DNA from: Streptomyces varsoviensis
GTDB lineage: Bacteria; Actinomycetota; Actinomycetes; Streptomycetales; Streptomycetaceae
Direction: 5' to 3'
DNA length: 25,908 nt
NCBI RefSeq assembly: GCF_000718635.1
Contig: NZ_JOBF01000048.1
Span: 1-25,908 of the forward strand
Within the stretch, counting starts at the first letter, position 1, and each line of letters starts with the position of its first letter. The notes under the pieces were generated by a model. It was given only the letters and a program-made list of their open reading frames with translations, had not been told where the DNA came from and did no database searches. This document shows, piece by piece, positions 15,190-21,731 of the stretch. The position numbers and the translations under genes are program-made.

Positions 15190-16383
15190 CTATCGTCCGC
15201 GCTCCGCCGCGGTGGGCCGGGCCCCGGCGGACCACTTCTCCTCGATACGGCCGAAGCGCCAGATGGCCAGCGCCGCGAACCACACGGCGGCGAAGAGGCC
15301 GACGATGACGAATCCGACGGAATTCAGGTCGAGCGAGCCGATCCAGCCGATGACCCCGGTGTCCCAGCCGAGCTGGTCGGAGAGGATCGAGACCAGCTCG
15401 ATGCCGCCGATGATGACGGCCACGGCGACCGACAGGCCGGTGATGGTGAGGTTGTAGTAGACCTTGCGGACCGGCCGGGAGAACGCCCAGTCGTAGGCGA
15501 AGTTCATGAACGAGCCGTCGATGGTGTCCAGCAGGCACATGCCGGCCGCGAACAGCACGGGCAGCGTCAGGATCGCGTACCAGGGCAGGTTGAAGGCGGA
15601 CGCGCCGCCGGCCAGCACCAGCAGCGACACCTCGGTGGCGGTGTCGAAGCCGAGGCCGAAGAGGAAGCCGATCGGATACATGTGGCCGGGCTTGCGGACG
15701 GCCTTGGTGGCGCGGCCCAGAATCCGGTTCATGAAGCCGCGCTTGTTGAGCTGCTCCTCCAGCTCGGCCTCGTCGTAGTCGCCCTGCCGCATCCGGCGGA
15801 ACACCTTCGCGATGCCCACCAGCACGGCGATGTTGATCGCGGCGATGAGCAGCAGGAAGCAGCCGGAGACCAGGGTGCCGACGAGGCCGGCGGAGGTCTG
15901 GAGGGTGGAGGAATCGCTCTCCACCTGCCCGGCCAGCGCCCGTACGCCGAAGGAGAGCAGCAGGCAGAGCGCGAAGACGACGGAGGAGTGGCCGAGCGAG
16001 AACCAGAAGCCGACGGAGAGCGGGCGCTTGCCGTCGGCCATCAGCTTGCGGGTGGTGTTGTCGATGGCGGCGATGTGGTCGGCGTCGAAGGCGTGCCGCA
16101 TGCCGAGCGTGTACGCGGTGACGCCCATGCCGACGCCGAAGACCGAGCCGCCGACGGCGTAGTGGTGCGGGGCGATCAGCGCGATGAGGGTGAACCAGCC
16201 GATGACGTGCAGGAGGGCGATGAAGCCGACCATGCCGAGGACGTTCCGCCACTCCTTGGGCGTCAGGGAGGCGCGTATCCGGGCCGCGCGGCCCGCCGTC
16301 GTGCCGTTCTGACCCGCTGCACCTGCTGCACCTGCTGTACCCGCTGTACCTGCTGTACCCGCTGCACCTGCTGTATCGCTCAT
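15190..16383 (-). CDS. NiCoT-family nickel/cobalt permease
   Basis: A single-component, high-affinity Ni2+/Co2+ importer (HoxN/NixA type) of 397 aa with about eight hydrophobic helices. The family signature in helix 2 is intact: GMRHAFDADHIAAIDN (about 94-109) with the HX4DH residues H97, D102 and H103. FSLGHSSVV, LGFDTATEV and LLDTIDGSFM are the other conserved segments. The N-terminal 30 residues are an extension of T/A-A-G triplets encoded by a 9-bp repeat. The ATG at 16383 has AGGAAGG 7 nt upstream. A Nur box over the promoter indicates nickel repression, favouring nickel as the physiological substrate. Its likely clients, such as Ni-SOD or urease, are not in the window. Confidence 0.95.
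   Translation of the reverse strand: MSDTAGAAGTAGTAGTAGAAGAAGQNGTTAGRAARIRASLTPKEWRNVLGMVGFIALLHVIGWFTLIALIAPHHYAVGGSVFGVGMGVTAYTLGMRHAFDADHIAAIDNTTRKLMADGKRPLSVGFWFSLGHSSVVFALCLLLSFGVRALAGQVESDSSTLQTSAGLVGTLVSGCFLLLIAAINIAVLVGIAKVFRRMRQGDYDEAELEEQLNKRGFMNRILGRATKAVRKPGHMYPIGFLFGLGFDTATEVSLLVLAGGASAFNLPWYAILTLPVLFAAGMCLLDTIDGSFMNFAYDWAFSRPVRKVYYNLTITGLSVAVAVIIGGIELVSILSDQLGWDTGVIGWIGSLDLNSVGFVIVGLFAAVWFAALAIWRFGRIEEKWSAGARPTAAERGR
16312..16374. repeat. Seven 9-bp tandem repeats in the NiCoT N-terminal coding region
   Basis: Seven consecutive units of ACC/YGCTGY type (variants of ACCTGCTGT), each coding one T/A-A-G triplet on the minus strand. Units differ only at two positions, and copy-number change would stay in frame. 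This explains the low-complexity N-terminus. Confidence 0.9.
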
Positions 16384-16416
16384 GAACCAGCCTTCCTCGA
16401 CCCGGCCCCCGTCGGG

Positions 16417-16457
16417 ACCGTAGAAGGCTCAACACCTTGTTGCAAACGACTCGCAAC
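16417..16457 (-). promoter_or_regulatory. Nur-box operator overlapping the NiCoT promoter
   Basis: The plus strand reads TTGCAA-ACGAC-TCGCAA at 16440-16456, with the outer G/C pair making a 19-bp dyad that has one mismatch. This fits the known Streptomyces Nur consensus TTGCAA-N5-TTGCAA. On the minus strand the half-site TTGCAA doubles as a -35, followed after exactly 17 bp by TACGGT (16417-16422) as -10. The start codon follows about 34 bp later. Binding of nickel-loaded Nur here would block RNA polymerase. Confidence 0.82.
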
Positions 16458-16573
16458 TGCGGAATCCATGCAGAACGGCCGGGCAAAGCGGGCCATTTCC
16501 AGACATCGTTGAGACGCCCGATAACCCCCGCCCACCCGGCCGTGACGGTACCTTTACTCCGTTTTTCCGCTGG

Positions 16574-17125
16574 TCACGCGGTTTTGGCAGCCTCGTCGGC
16601 GACGGCGCTCGCGCCCTCGGCCTCGTCGGCCGCATCGGCTGAGTCGGCTGAGTCGCCTGGGGTCCCGTCGTCCTTGGTCGCGCCGCGCACGACGACCACC
16701 GGGCACGGCGCGTGCTGGGTGACGTGGTGGCTGACCGAGCCGAGCAGCGCCGCCCGGAAGCCGGCCCGCCCGCGGTCGCCGACCACCAGCAGCTCGGCGC
16801 CCTCCGCGGCCTCCAGCAGGACGTCGGCCGGGTTGCCCACGATCACTCTGCGCTCGATGGCCACGGGCGGCTCGCCGCCGAAGGTCTCCTCGATGGCGTC
16901 GGCGAGGGCCCGGTCGCCGACCTCCTCCGGTACGTACGCCTCGGGCATCACCGGCATCACGCCCGCCCAGGACCAGCTCGTCAGCGACTCCCAGGCGATC
17001 ACGGCCTCCAGCGCGGCGCCGGTCAGCTCCGCCTGCCGGGCCGCCCAGCGCAGGGCCCGCTGCGAGGGCCCGCCTCCGTCGACACCGACGACGATCCGTC
17101 CTGCTGCGGCGTTGCTCACTGTCAT
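16574..17125 (-). CDS. Universal stress protein (UspA family)
   Basis: Cytoplasmic protein of 183 aa with one Usp domain (about 9-148). It begins with IVVGVDGGGPSQRALRWA and contains the ATP-binding signature G-2x-G-9x-G-S exactly (G116, G119, G129, S130), so it is an ATP-binding Usp. The last 30 residues are an Ala/Asp/Ser-rich acidic tail beyond the family length, encoded by short repeats. I chose the ATG at 17125, with GGGGAG 8 nt upstream; the open frame extends upstream without a ribosome site. It is divergent from the esterase at 17361, and the NiCoT gene follows on the same strand behind a 190-bp gap with its own promoter. Confidence 0.92.
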   Translation of the reverse strand: MTVSNAAAGRIVVGVDGGGPSQRALRWAARQAELTGAALEAVIAWESLTSWSWAGVMPVMPEAYVPEEVGDRALADAIEETFGGEPPVAIERRVIVGNPADVLLEAAEGAELLVVGDRGRAGFRAALLGSVSHHVTQHAPCPVVVVRGATKDDGTPGDSADSADAADEAEGASAVADEAAKTA

Positions 17126-17360
17126 CTCCCCATCTCCCCGAAACTCTATGAATCCACGGTTCGCGGTTCGCGGTGAATGACCCGTTTTGGGCCTGACTGT
17201 GATTATCGACGACCGGGCCGCTGGAACGCGCGGCGGGGTGCTCGCGTCTTGACCGCCGGGAGGGGGGTACCCGGCCGTCGTATGACATATGCGGCGATTA
17301 TGGTCATTTGGAGCCGGCCGGCGGAGCGCCGGGCAGCCGAGCAAGAGGAGAGCTCGCGGG

Positions 17361-18422
17361 ATGAGTCTGACCGGAACACCCTTCTTCGTGGTGTTGATCC
17401 TGGCGACCGTGCTGGCCGTCCTCGCCACCCTGCTGCTCTGGTCGAAGATCCCCGGCCCGCGCCCGCTGCGCTGGCTCTCCCGGATCGTGCTGATCGCGCT
17501 CTGCCAGGCCACCGCGATCTCCGTGGTCGCGGTCTGGATCAACCAGAGCTACGGGCTCTACGCGTCCTGGGACGACCTGCTCGGCACCGACGACGGCGGC
17601 GTCCCCGTCGCCATGCCCGGCCCGCCGCCGCAGCGCGCCAAGTTCATCCACGGCGACAGCCGGATGCAGGACACCTACTTCCACGGGGCGCACTCCAAGC
17701 TCTCCGGGCAGGTCATGATCTGGACCCCGCCGCAGTACGACCAGCCCGAGTACCGCACGACGCGGTTCCCGGTGATCACGCTGCTGCACGGCGTGCCCGG
17801 CTCACCGCAGTCCTGGCTGGAGCACGGCGGGATGCCCAAGGCGTTCGACAAGATGATCAAAGAGGACATCGCCAAGCCGGCCATCCTCGTGATCCCGATC
17901 GTCAACCCGGGCGGCGTCGACACGGACTGCTCCGACACCCCCGGCCGCAAGGTCGCCACCTGGCTCACCGACGACGTGCCGGAGCTGGTCCGCCACCACT
18001 TCCGCACCGCGGCCGGCCCCCGGAACTGGGGCCTGGCGGGCATCTCCACCGGCGCCTACTGCGCCGCCAAGCTGCCGCTCCAGTACCCGAAGATCTTCGG
18101 CGCCGGCGTCGCCCTCGACCCGGACCCGCTCACCGGCGACCCGGACGTCATCCCGGACCCCGCCCTGCGCGAACGGAACAGCCCCACCCACCTGGTGCAC
18201 CACTCCAAGGCCGACGTCTCGCTCTTCCTCGCCACCTCCCGACAGGACCGGGACAGCCCCGTCAAGTACATCGAGCAGTTCCACGAGGCGGCCCAGGGCA
18301 GCCGCGTCCGCGTCAAGACCATGCTCATCGACTCCGGCGGCCACAACTACAACACGTGGCAGAAGATGTACCCAGCCGCCTTCAACTGGCTGAGCCAGCA
18401 ACTCAAGTCCCCGGTCACGTAG
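17361..18422 (+). CDS. Membrane-anchored alpha/beta-hydrolase, esterase (antigen 85/Fes-like) family, copy 1
   Basis: 353 aa. Two N-terminal transmembrane helices (about 7-27 and 41-60) place the hydrolase domain (from about 90) probably outside the cell. The nucleophile elbow is GISTG (227-231, S229), and the catalytic His is in DSGGHNYNTW (H328). TWLTDDVPELV and a LLHG oxyanion-type segment fit the esterase family related to esterase D and mycolyltransferases. The ATG at 17361 has GAGGAG 10 nt upstream; longer frames start without a ribosome site. It is a paralogue of the minus-strand gene at 20310-21560, with the same two-helix anchor, similar spacing and the same GHxxxTW ending. Substrate unknown; a lipid or ester in the envelope is likely. 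Confidence 0.85.
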   Translation: MSLTGTPFFVVLILATVLAVLATLLLWSKIPGPRPLRWLSRIVLIALCQATAISVVAVWINQSYGLYASWDDLLGTDDGGVPVAMPGPPPQRAKFIHGDSRMQDTYFHGAHSKLSGQVMIWTPPQYDQPEYRTTRFPVITLLHGVPGSPQSWLEHGGMPKAFDKMIKEDIAKPAILVIPIVNPGGVDTDCSDTPGRKVATWLTDDVPELVRHHFRTAAGPRNWGLAGISTGAYCAAKLPLQYPKIFGAGVALDPDPLTGDPDVIPDPALRERNSPTHLVHHSKADVSLFLATSRQDRDSPVKYIEQFHEAAQGSRVRVKTMLIDSGGHNYNTWQKMYPAAFNWLSQQLKSPVT

Positions 18423-18470
18423 CGGGGCGCGGCGGCGGGCGCCGGCTCGTACGCGTGCGGCCCCGCCGGG

Positions 18471-18887
18471 TCAGCCGCCGCCCCGCTGGAGGGAGAGGCC
18501 CGCGATCACGGACGTCCCGCACGTAGGACGGGGCCGTACTGCCCAGGCGGCGGCGAGACTGTCGACGAGGACCAGCCCCCGCCCGCTCTCGGACTCCACG
18601 CCCGGGCGGGCCAGCACCGGCCTACCGGCCCCCGGGTCGGAGACGGCGAGCCAGTAGTGCCCGTCGGCGGGCCACAGGACGAGTTCGATGAACTCCTCGT
18701 CCGCCCAGCACGCGCCGTGGCGAATGGCGTTGGTGACCAACTCCGAGGTCAGCAGGGACAGATCGGCGCCGAGGCGGGGGCGGAGGACATCCGGCAGCGA
18801 TGCCGCGACGGCGTGCCGGGCCCGCCGTACGGAGGCGGGCTGGGCGGGGAAGCGCCAGTGGGCGGGTACGAGGGGAATGTCGGGCAT
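18471..18887 (-). CDS. RsbW-like ATP-binding protein (HATPase_c, anti-sigma-type)
   Basis: A 138-aa stand-alone GHKL ATPase. The N-box is ELVTNAIRHG (49-58), G1 is SDPGAGRP (83-90), and G2 is SGRGLVLVDSLA (101-112). Streptomyces encode dozens of such RsbW-like proteins that may bind sigma or anti-anti-sigma factors; kinase activity is not shown for most. The ATG at 18887 is preceded by GGAG at 6 nt; longer in-frame starts have none. It is divergent from a DUF5753 regulator, the arrangement of whiJ/abaA-like clusters, in which an ATPase, a WhiJ-like DNA-binding protein and a small DUF397-type protein travel together. Convergent with esterase copy 1, 48 bp away. Confidence 0.88.
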   Translation of the reverse strand: MPDIPLVPAHWRFPAQPASVRRARHAVAASLPDVLRPRLGADLSLLTSELVTNAIRHGACWADEEFIELVLWPADGHYWLAVSDPGAGRPVLARPGVESESGRGLVLVDSLAAAWAVRPRPTCGTSVIAGLSLQRGGG

Positions 18888-19076
18888 GGCGAACTCCACG
18901 GCTGTGTGCGGGGGTTGGGATCGCCGGTGGCCTACCGCCCTGGTCGCGTACACACCCGGCCCAGGGCGGACGGGCATGCTCGCGCGGTGCGCTTCCGGCA
19001 TCGCGGTGTGTAGCTTGCGCGATACTCACAGTAGGATACGGGGGGCCAAATTCGCCAAGCGCTTCGCAAAAATAGC

Positions 19077-19090
19077 CTCACTACGGTGAG
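19077..19090. promoter_or_regulatory. Short palindrome upstream of the XRE regulator
   Basis: CTCAC-TACG-GTGAG, a perfect 5-bp dyad 49 bp before the regulator start, in an AT-richer divergent promoter stretch. Possible autoregulatory site; no family consensus is known to me. Confidence 0.25.
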
Positions 19091-19138
19091 CTGGTACTCG
19101 CGGACCATGCGAACACCGCACGTCACGGAAGGTACGAC

Positions 19139-19990
19139 ATGCCACCAAGGACGGTCCTCACCCAACGGCAGAAGCGTCTGGGATGCGAGCTGCGCAAGAT
19201 GCGTACCACGGCCGGTATGTCGGCGGAGTACGCCGCAGGGCTCCTCGGCGTCGACCGGAGCAGGATCTCCAACATGGAGTCCGGACTGCGCGGGATCAGC
19301 GCCGAACGGCTCCGTACGCTGGCCTGCAACTGTGACTGCACCGACGAGAAGTACGTCGACGCCCTGGTCGCGATGGCGGAGCCTAGCGAAGCAGGATGGT
19401 GGGAGCGCTACCGGGGCAGCTTGCCCCAAGGTCTGCTGGACATCTCCGAGACGGAGGCCGGCGCGACGCGTCTACGGGGCGCGAACACCGTGCACGTGCC
19501 GGGGCTGCTCCAGACATCGGCGCACGCCATGGCCATCTTCCGTGCGGTAGTCCCGCAGCTCCCCGAGCATGAGGTCGCGCTCCGCCTGGCACATCGCGCG
19601 GAGCGCCAAGGGGTGATCGTCCGCGACAACCCAACCCCGTTCGTGGCCGTTATCCACGAGGCGGCGCTGCGCATGCAGTTCGGCGGACGGGACGTCGCAC
19701 AGGCACAGTTGAAGCACCTGCTGGAGACCTCCGAGCGGGACAACGTCACGGTGCTCGTCCTCCCCTTCAGTCACGGTGCCTTCCCCGGAGCAGGGCACAT
19801 GGTCGCCTACGCCGAAGGCCCCGTGCAGCAGCTCGATACGGTGCAGGTGGACAACTCCCACGGCCCCGCCTTCCTGCACGCCGACGGTCAACTGGCGAAA
19901 TATCGGGCGCAACTCGACCTGTTGGAAGGCATGGCACTGTCCCCGGAGCGGTCCCGAGACTTCATCCGCCAGATCGCCCAACAACTCTGA
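19139..19990 (+). CDS. WhiJ-like XRE-family regulator with DUF5753 domain
   Basis: 283 aa. Helix-turn-helix at about 13-68 (LRKMRTTAGMSAEYAAGLLG and SRISNMESG are the helix segments). From about 95 onward is the DUF5753 ligand-binding-type domain, with its family landmarks TVHVPGLLQT, RQGVI, LRMQFGG, VLPFSHGAFPG and the closing RDFIRQIAQQL. This is the architecture of WhiJ and its many Streptomyces paralogues, some of which repress development until relieved by a partner small protein. The ATG at 19139 has GGAAGG 6 nt upstream. The gene is followed after only 12 bp by a DUF397-like small gene, so the pair is an operon. Ligand and targets unknown. Confidence 0.93.
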   Translation: MPPRTVLTQRQKRLGCELRKMRTTAGMSAEYAAGLLGVDRSRISNMESGLRGISAERLRTLACNCDCTDEKYVDALVAMAEPSEAGWWERYRGSLPQGLLDISETEAGATRLRGANTVHVPGLLQTSAHAMAIFRAVVPQLPEHEVALRLAHRAERQGVIVRDNPTPFVAVIHEAALRMQFGGRDVAQAQLKHLLETSERDNVTVLVLPFSHGAFPGAGHMVAYAEGPVQQLDTVQVDNSHGPAFLHADGQLAKYRAQLDLLEGMALSPERSRDFIRQIAQQL

Positions 19991-19998
19991 GGAGAGAG

Positions 19999-20299
19999 CA
20001 AGATGGCTGACATCACCTGGGAAGCACCCTTCTGCGGCGAGGGCAACTCCTGCTTCCGCCTCGGTACGGACGCCGACGGCAACGGCTACATAGCCCTCGC
20101 CGGCCAAGAAGACCACTACCTCACCGACACCCTCGAAGCCCTGCGCACCCAAGATGGCCGACATCACCTGGGAAGCGCCCTTCTGCCAGGACGCGAGCAA
20201 CTGCTTCCGCCTCGGTACGGACGCCGACGGCAACGGCTACATAGCCCTCGCCGGCCAAGAAGACCACTACCTCACCGACACCCTCGAAGCCCTGCGCAC
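19999..20299. repeat. 151-bp tandem duplication covering a small gene
   Basis: Units 19999-20148 and 20150-20299. The last 98 bp of each unit are identical; the first part carries two silent changes and one block of 15 bp that is almost completely different. Both units break at the same base in the codon series CTG CGC AC. Confidence 0.92.
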
Positions 20300-20389
20300 A
20301 CCCGTACGGTCATGCTCCCGGCGAAGGCGTCGGTGTTGACGTCGGTGTCGGGCTGTCGCTCGGGGCGTTCTTCTTCGGGGCGTTGTTGA
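20003..20389 (+). pseudogene. DUF397-like small protein, copy 1, 3' end lost and fused out of frame into copy 2
   Basis: The first 49 residues (ADITWEAPFCGEGNSCF and on to TLEALRT) look like an intact DUF397-type small protein start. After that the frame runs in the wrong phase through copy 2 and into sequence antisense to the esterase gene, giving 128 residues with an Arg/Pro-rich, unnatural tail. The gene has a good GGAGAGAG ribosome site and sits 12 bp after the DUF5753 regulator, so it is probably expressed. DUF397 proteins are usually about 60-70 aa and end soon after this point, so roughly 10-20 residues appear lost. Family assignment is by pattern and by genomic context, and moderately sure. 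Confidence 0.65.
20154..20339 (+). CDS. DUF397-like small protein, copy 2, probably truncated
   Basis: 61 aa. The first 49 residues match copy 1 except for the five residues between the two cysteines (QDASN against GEGNS). The last 12 residues are an Arg/Cys-rich run that looks unnatural and overlaps the 3' end of the convergent esterase gene by 30 bp. There is no ribosome site in front of the ATG, so expression would depend on read-through from copy 1. It may be a remnant. Confidence 0.5.
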   Translation: MADITWEAPFCQDASNCFRLGTDADGNGYIALAGQEDHYLTDTLEALRTPVRSCSRRRRRC

Positions 20390-21560
20390 CGACGTCCTGG
20401 GGGAAGGTGAGCTGCTGGCCCATCCACTCAAGGGCCGGGCCGATCTCGCGGCGCCAGGTGGTGAAGTGGTGGCTGCCCTCGTCGAGGATGATCGAGGACT
20501 TGGTCATCGGCGCCTTGATGGCCTGGAGGAACTTCATGGTCTCGCCGTAGTTCTTCTCGCCCTTCTTGCTGCTGGTGACGAGAACCGAGACGCGCGGCAC
20601 GGGCATGTTCTTCAGCCGCCAGATCAGGTCGTGCTCGTGTTCCTTCTGCTTGGCGTCGGGGCCGGTGCCGAAGAGATTGCCGGTGGTGAGGTCGTTGGCG
20701 ATCTTGTAGTCGCCGGAGAGGGAGGCGGCAGCCGGGTAGACGCCGGGTTCGCGCATGGCGAGCTGGAGGGCGCAGGAACCGCCGGAGGAGTAGCCCATCG
20801 CGCCCCAGGCGCTGGGGTCGTGGCCGACCCGGTAGGTCTGCTTGAGGGCCTCGGGCAGGTCCTTGGTGAAGAAGGTCTCGGCCTGCGGGCCGTCCGGCAC
20901 GTCCACGCACTCGGTGTCGCGCGGCGGCGCGATCGTGGGGCGGATCATCACTATCACCGTCGGCTGCATCTTGTTCTCGCTGATGAGCTTCGAAGCGGTC
21001 TGCGGCACCTGGAGGTGCTGGGCGAGATTCATGATCCCGCCGGGATAGCCGCTGATGACGACGGCCACGGGGAATCGCTGGCGCTGGAACTGTTTCTGGA
21101 AATACTGCGGCGGCAGATAGATGAACGCCGGATTGATGGCGTGCGACCGGCGGCCGAGGATCTTCACGGACTGGACCTTGCCGACCTTCTCGGCGGGGCC
21201 GTGCGGAATTCCCTTTATCTTGTCGAGGCCCTGCGCGCCGGCCGGCTGCACCAGCCCGTCCTTGGTCGCGCCGACGGTCGCGTACGGGCCGCCCTTGCCC
21301 AGTTGGGTGACGTTGACGGGGGCCTTGTCGTACTTGCCGAACAGCTCGTTCCAGGTGCCGTAGAACTCGAAATTGGCGTTAACGGCGAGCATGGCGGCGG
21401 CCACGATGGCCACCTGTGTCACCGCGATCGACCCCAGGCGGCCGGCCACTGGCAGCGCCCCGCGCTTCGCCAGGCGCGGCCACAGCCACACCGTGAGACC
21501 CACACACAGCACGGCGACGAAAATCACCGTATACAAGAGTGACCGACTGGTCAGCCCCAT
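20310..21560 (-). CDS. Membrane-anchored alpha/beta-hydrolase, esterase family, copy 2
   Basis: 416 aa, paralogue of the esterase at 17361. Two N-terminal helices (about 8-28 and 42-60), then an extracytoplasmic hydrolase domain. Nucleophile elbow GYSSG (256-260, S258); catalytic His in LDEGSHHFTTW (H364 or H365); VVISGYPGG forms the oxyanion segment. The C-terminus is a Ser/Thr/Pro-rich tail of about 20 residues, typical of exposed wall-side extensions. The ATG at 21560 follows GAGAGG closely; the 18-residue longer version has no better site. It is divergent from an MprF/LysX-like lipid aminoacyltransferase 171 bp away. Known aminoacyl-phosphatidylglycerol hydrolases are encoded beside their synthases, so a role in removing amino acids from lipids is a reasonable hypothesis. 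Confidence 0.85.
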   Translation of the reverse strand: MGLTSRSLLYTVIFVAVLCVGLTVWLWPRLAKRGALPVAGRLGSIAVTQVAIVAAAMLAVNANFEFYGTWNELFGKYDKAPVNVTQLGKGGPYATVGATKDGLVQPAGAQGLDKIKGIPHGPAEKVGKVQSVKILGRRSHAINPAFIYLPPQYFQKQFQRQRFPVAVVISGYPGGIMNLAQHLQVPQTASKLISENKMQPTVIVMIRPTIAPPRDTECVDVPDGPQAETFFTKDLPEALKQTYRVGHDPSAWGAMGYSSGGSCALQLAMREPGVYPAAASLSGDYKIANDLTTGNLFGTGPDAKQKEHEHDLIWRLKNMPVPRVSVLVTSSKKGEKNYGETMKFLQAIKAPMTKSSIILDEGSHHFTTWRREIGPALEWMGQQLTFPQDVVNNAPKKNAPSDSPTPTSTPTPSPGA

Positions 21561-21731
21561 ATGCCTCTCAACTCCCTGCCCCCGGATGTGGGTACTCATG
21601 TTCGGTGCCGGCATTGCTCACCGGAGAAGAGGCGGGATACGACCGGCAGGGTTGCTCACCACCCTGTTCTTACCCTGCTCTTATCCTTCTCTTCCCGAGC
21701 CGTTGTCCAACTGCTCATACGCTGAGCCGCT

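Noticed and set aside
16384..16573. Cobalamin riboswitch upstream of the NiCoT gene
   Set aside because: No B12-box-like sequence, and the promoter-to-start distance of about 30 nt is too short; the Nur box explains regulation.
17167..17195. GACCC...GGGCC element in the usp/esterase intergenic region as a DevR/OsdR dormancy box
   Set aside because: Only a few G/C bases match the known consensus; not distinguishable from background GC.
17282..17307. ATGAC/GTCAT inverted repeat before esterase copy 1
   Set aside because: 5-bp arms with 16-bp separation; could be chance and matches no known operator.
18432..18469. Hairpin between convergent esterase copy 1 and the ATPase gene as a terminator
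   Set aside because: 7-bp stem with a 22-nt loop in very GC-rich DNA; not convincing.
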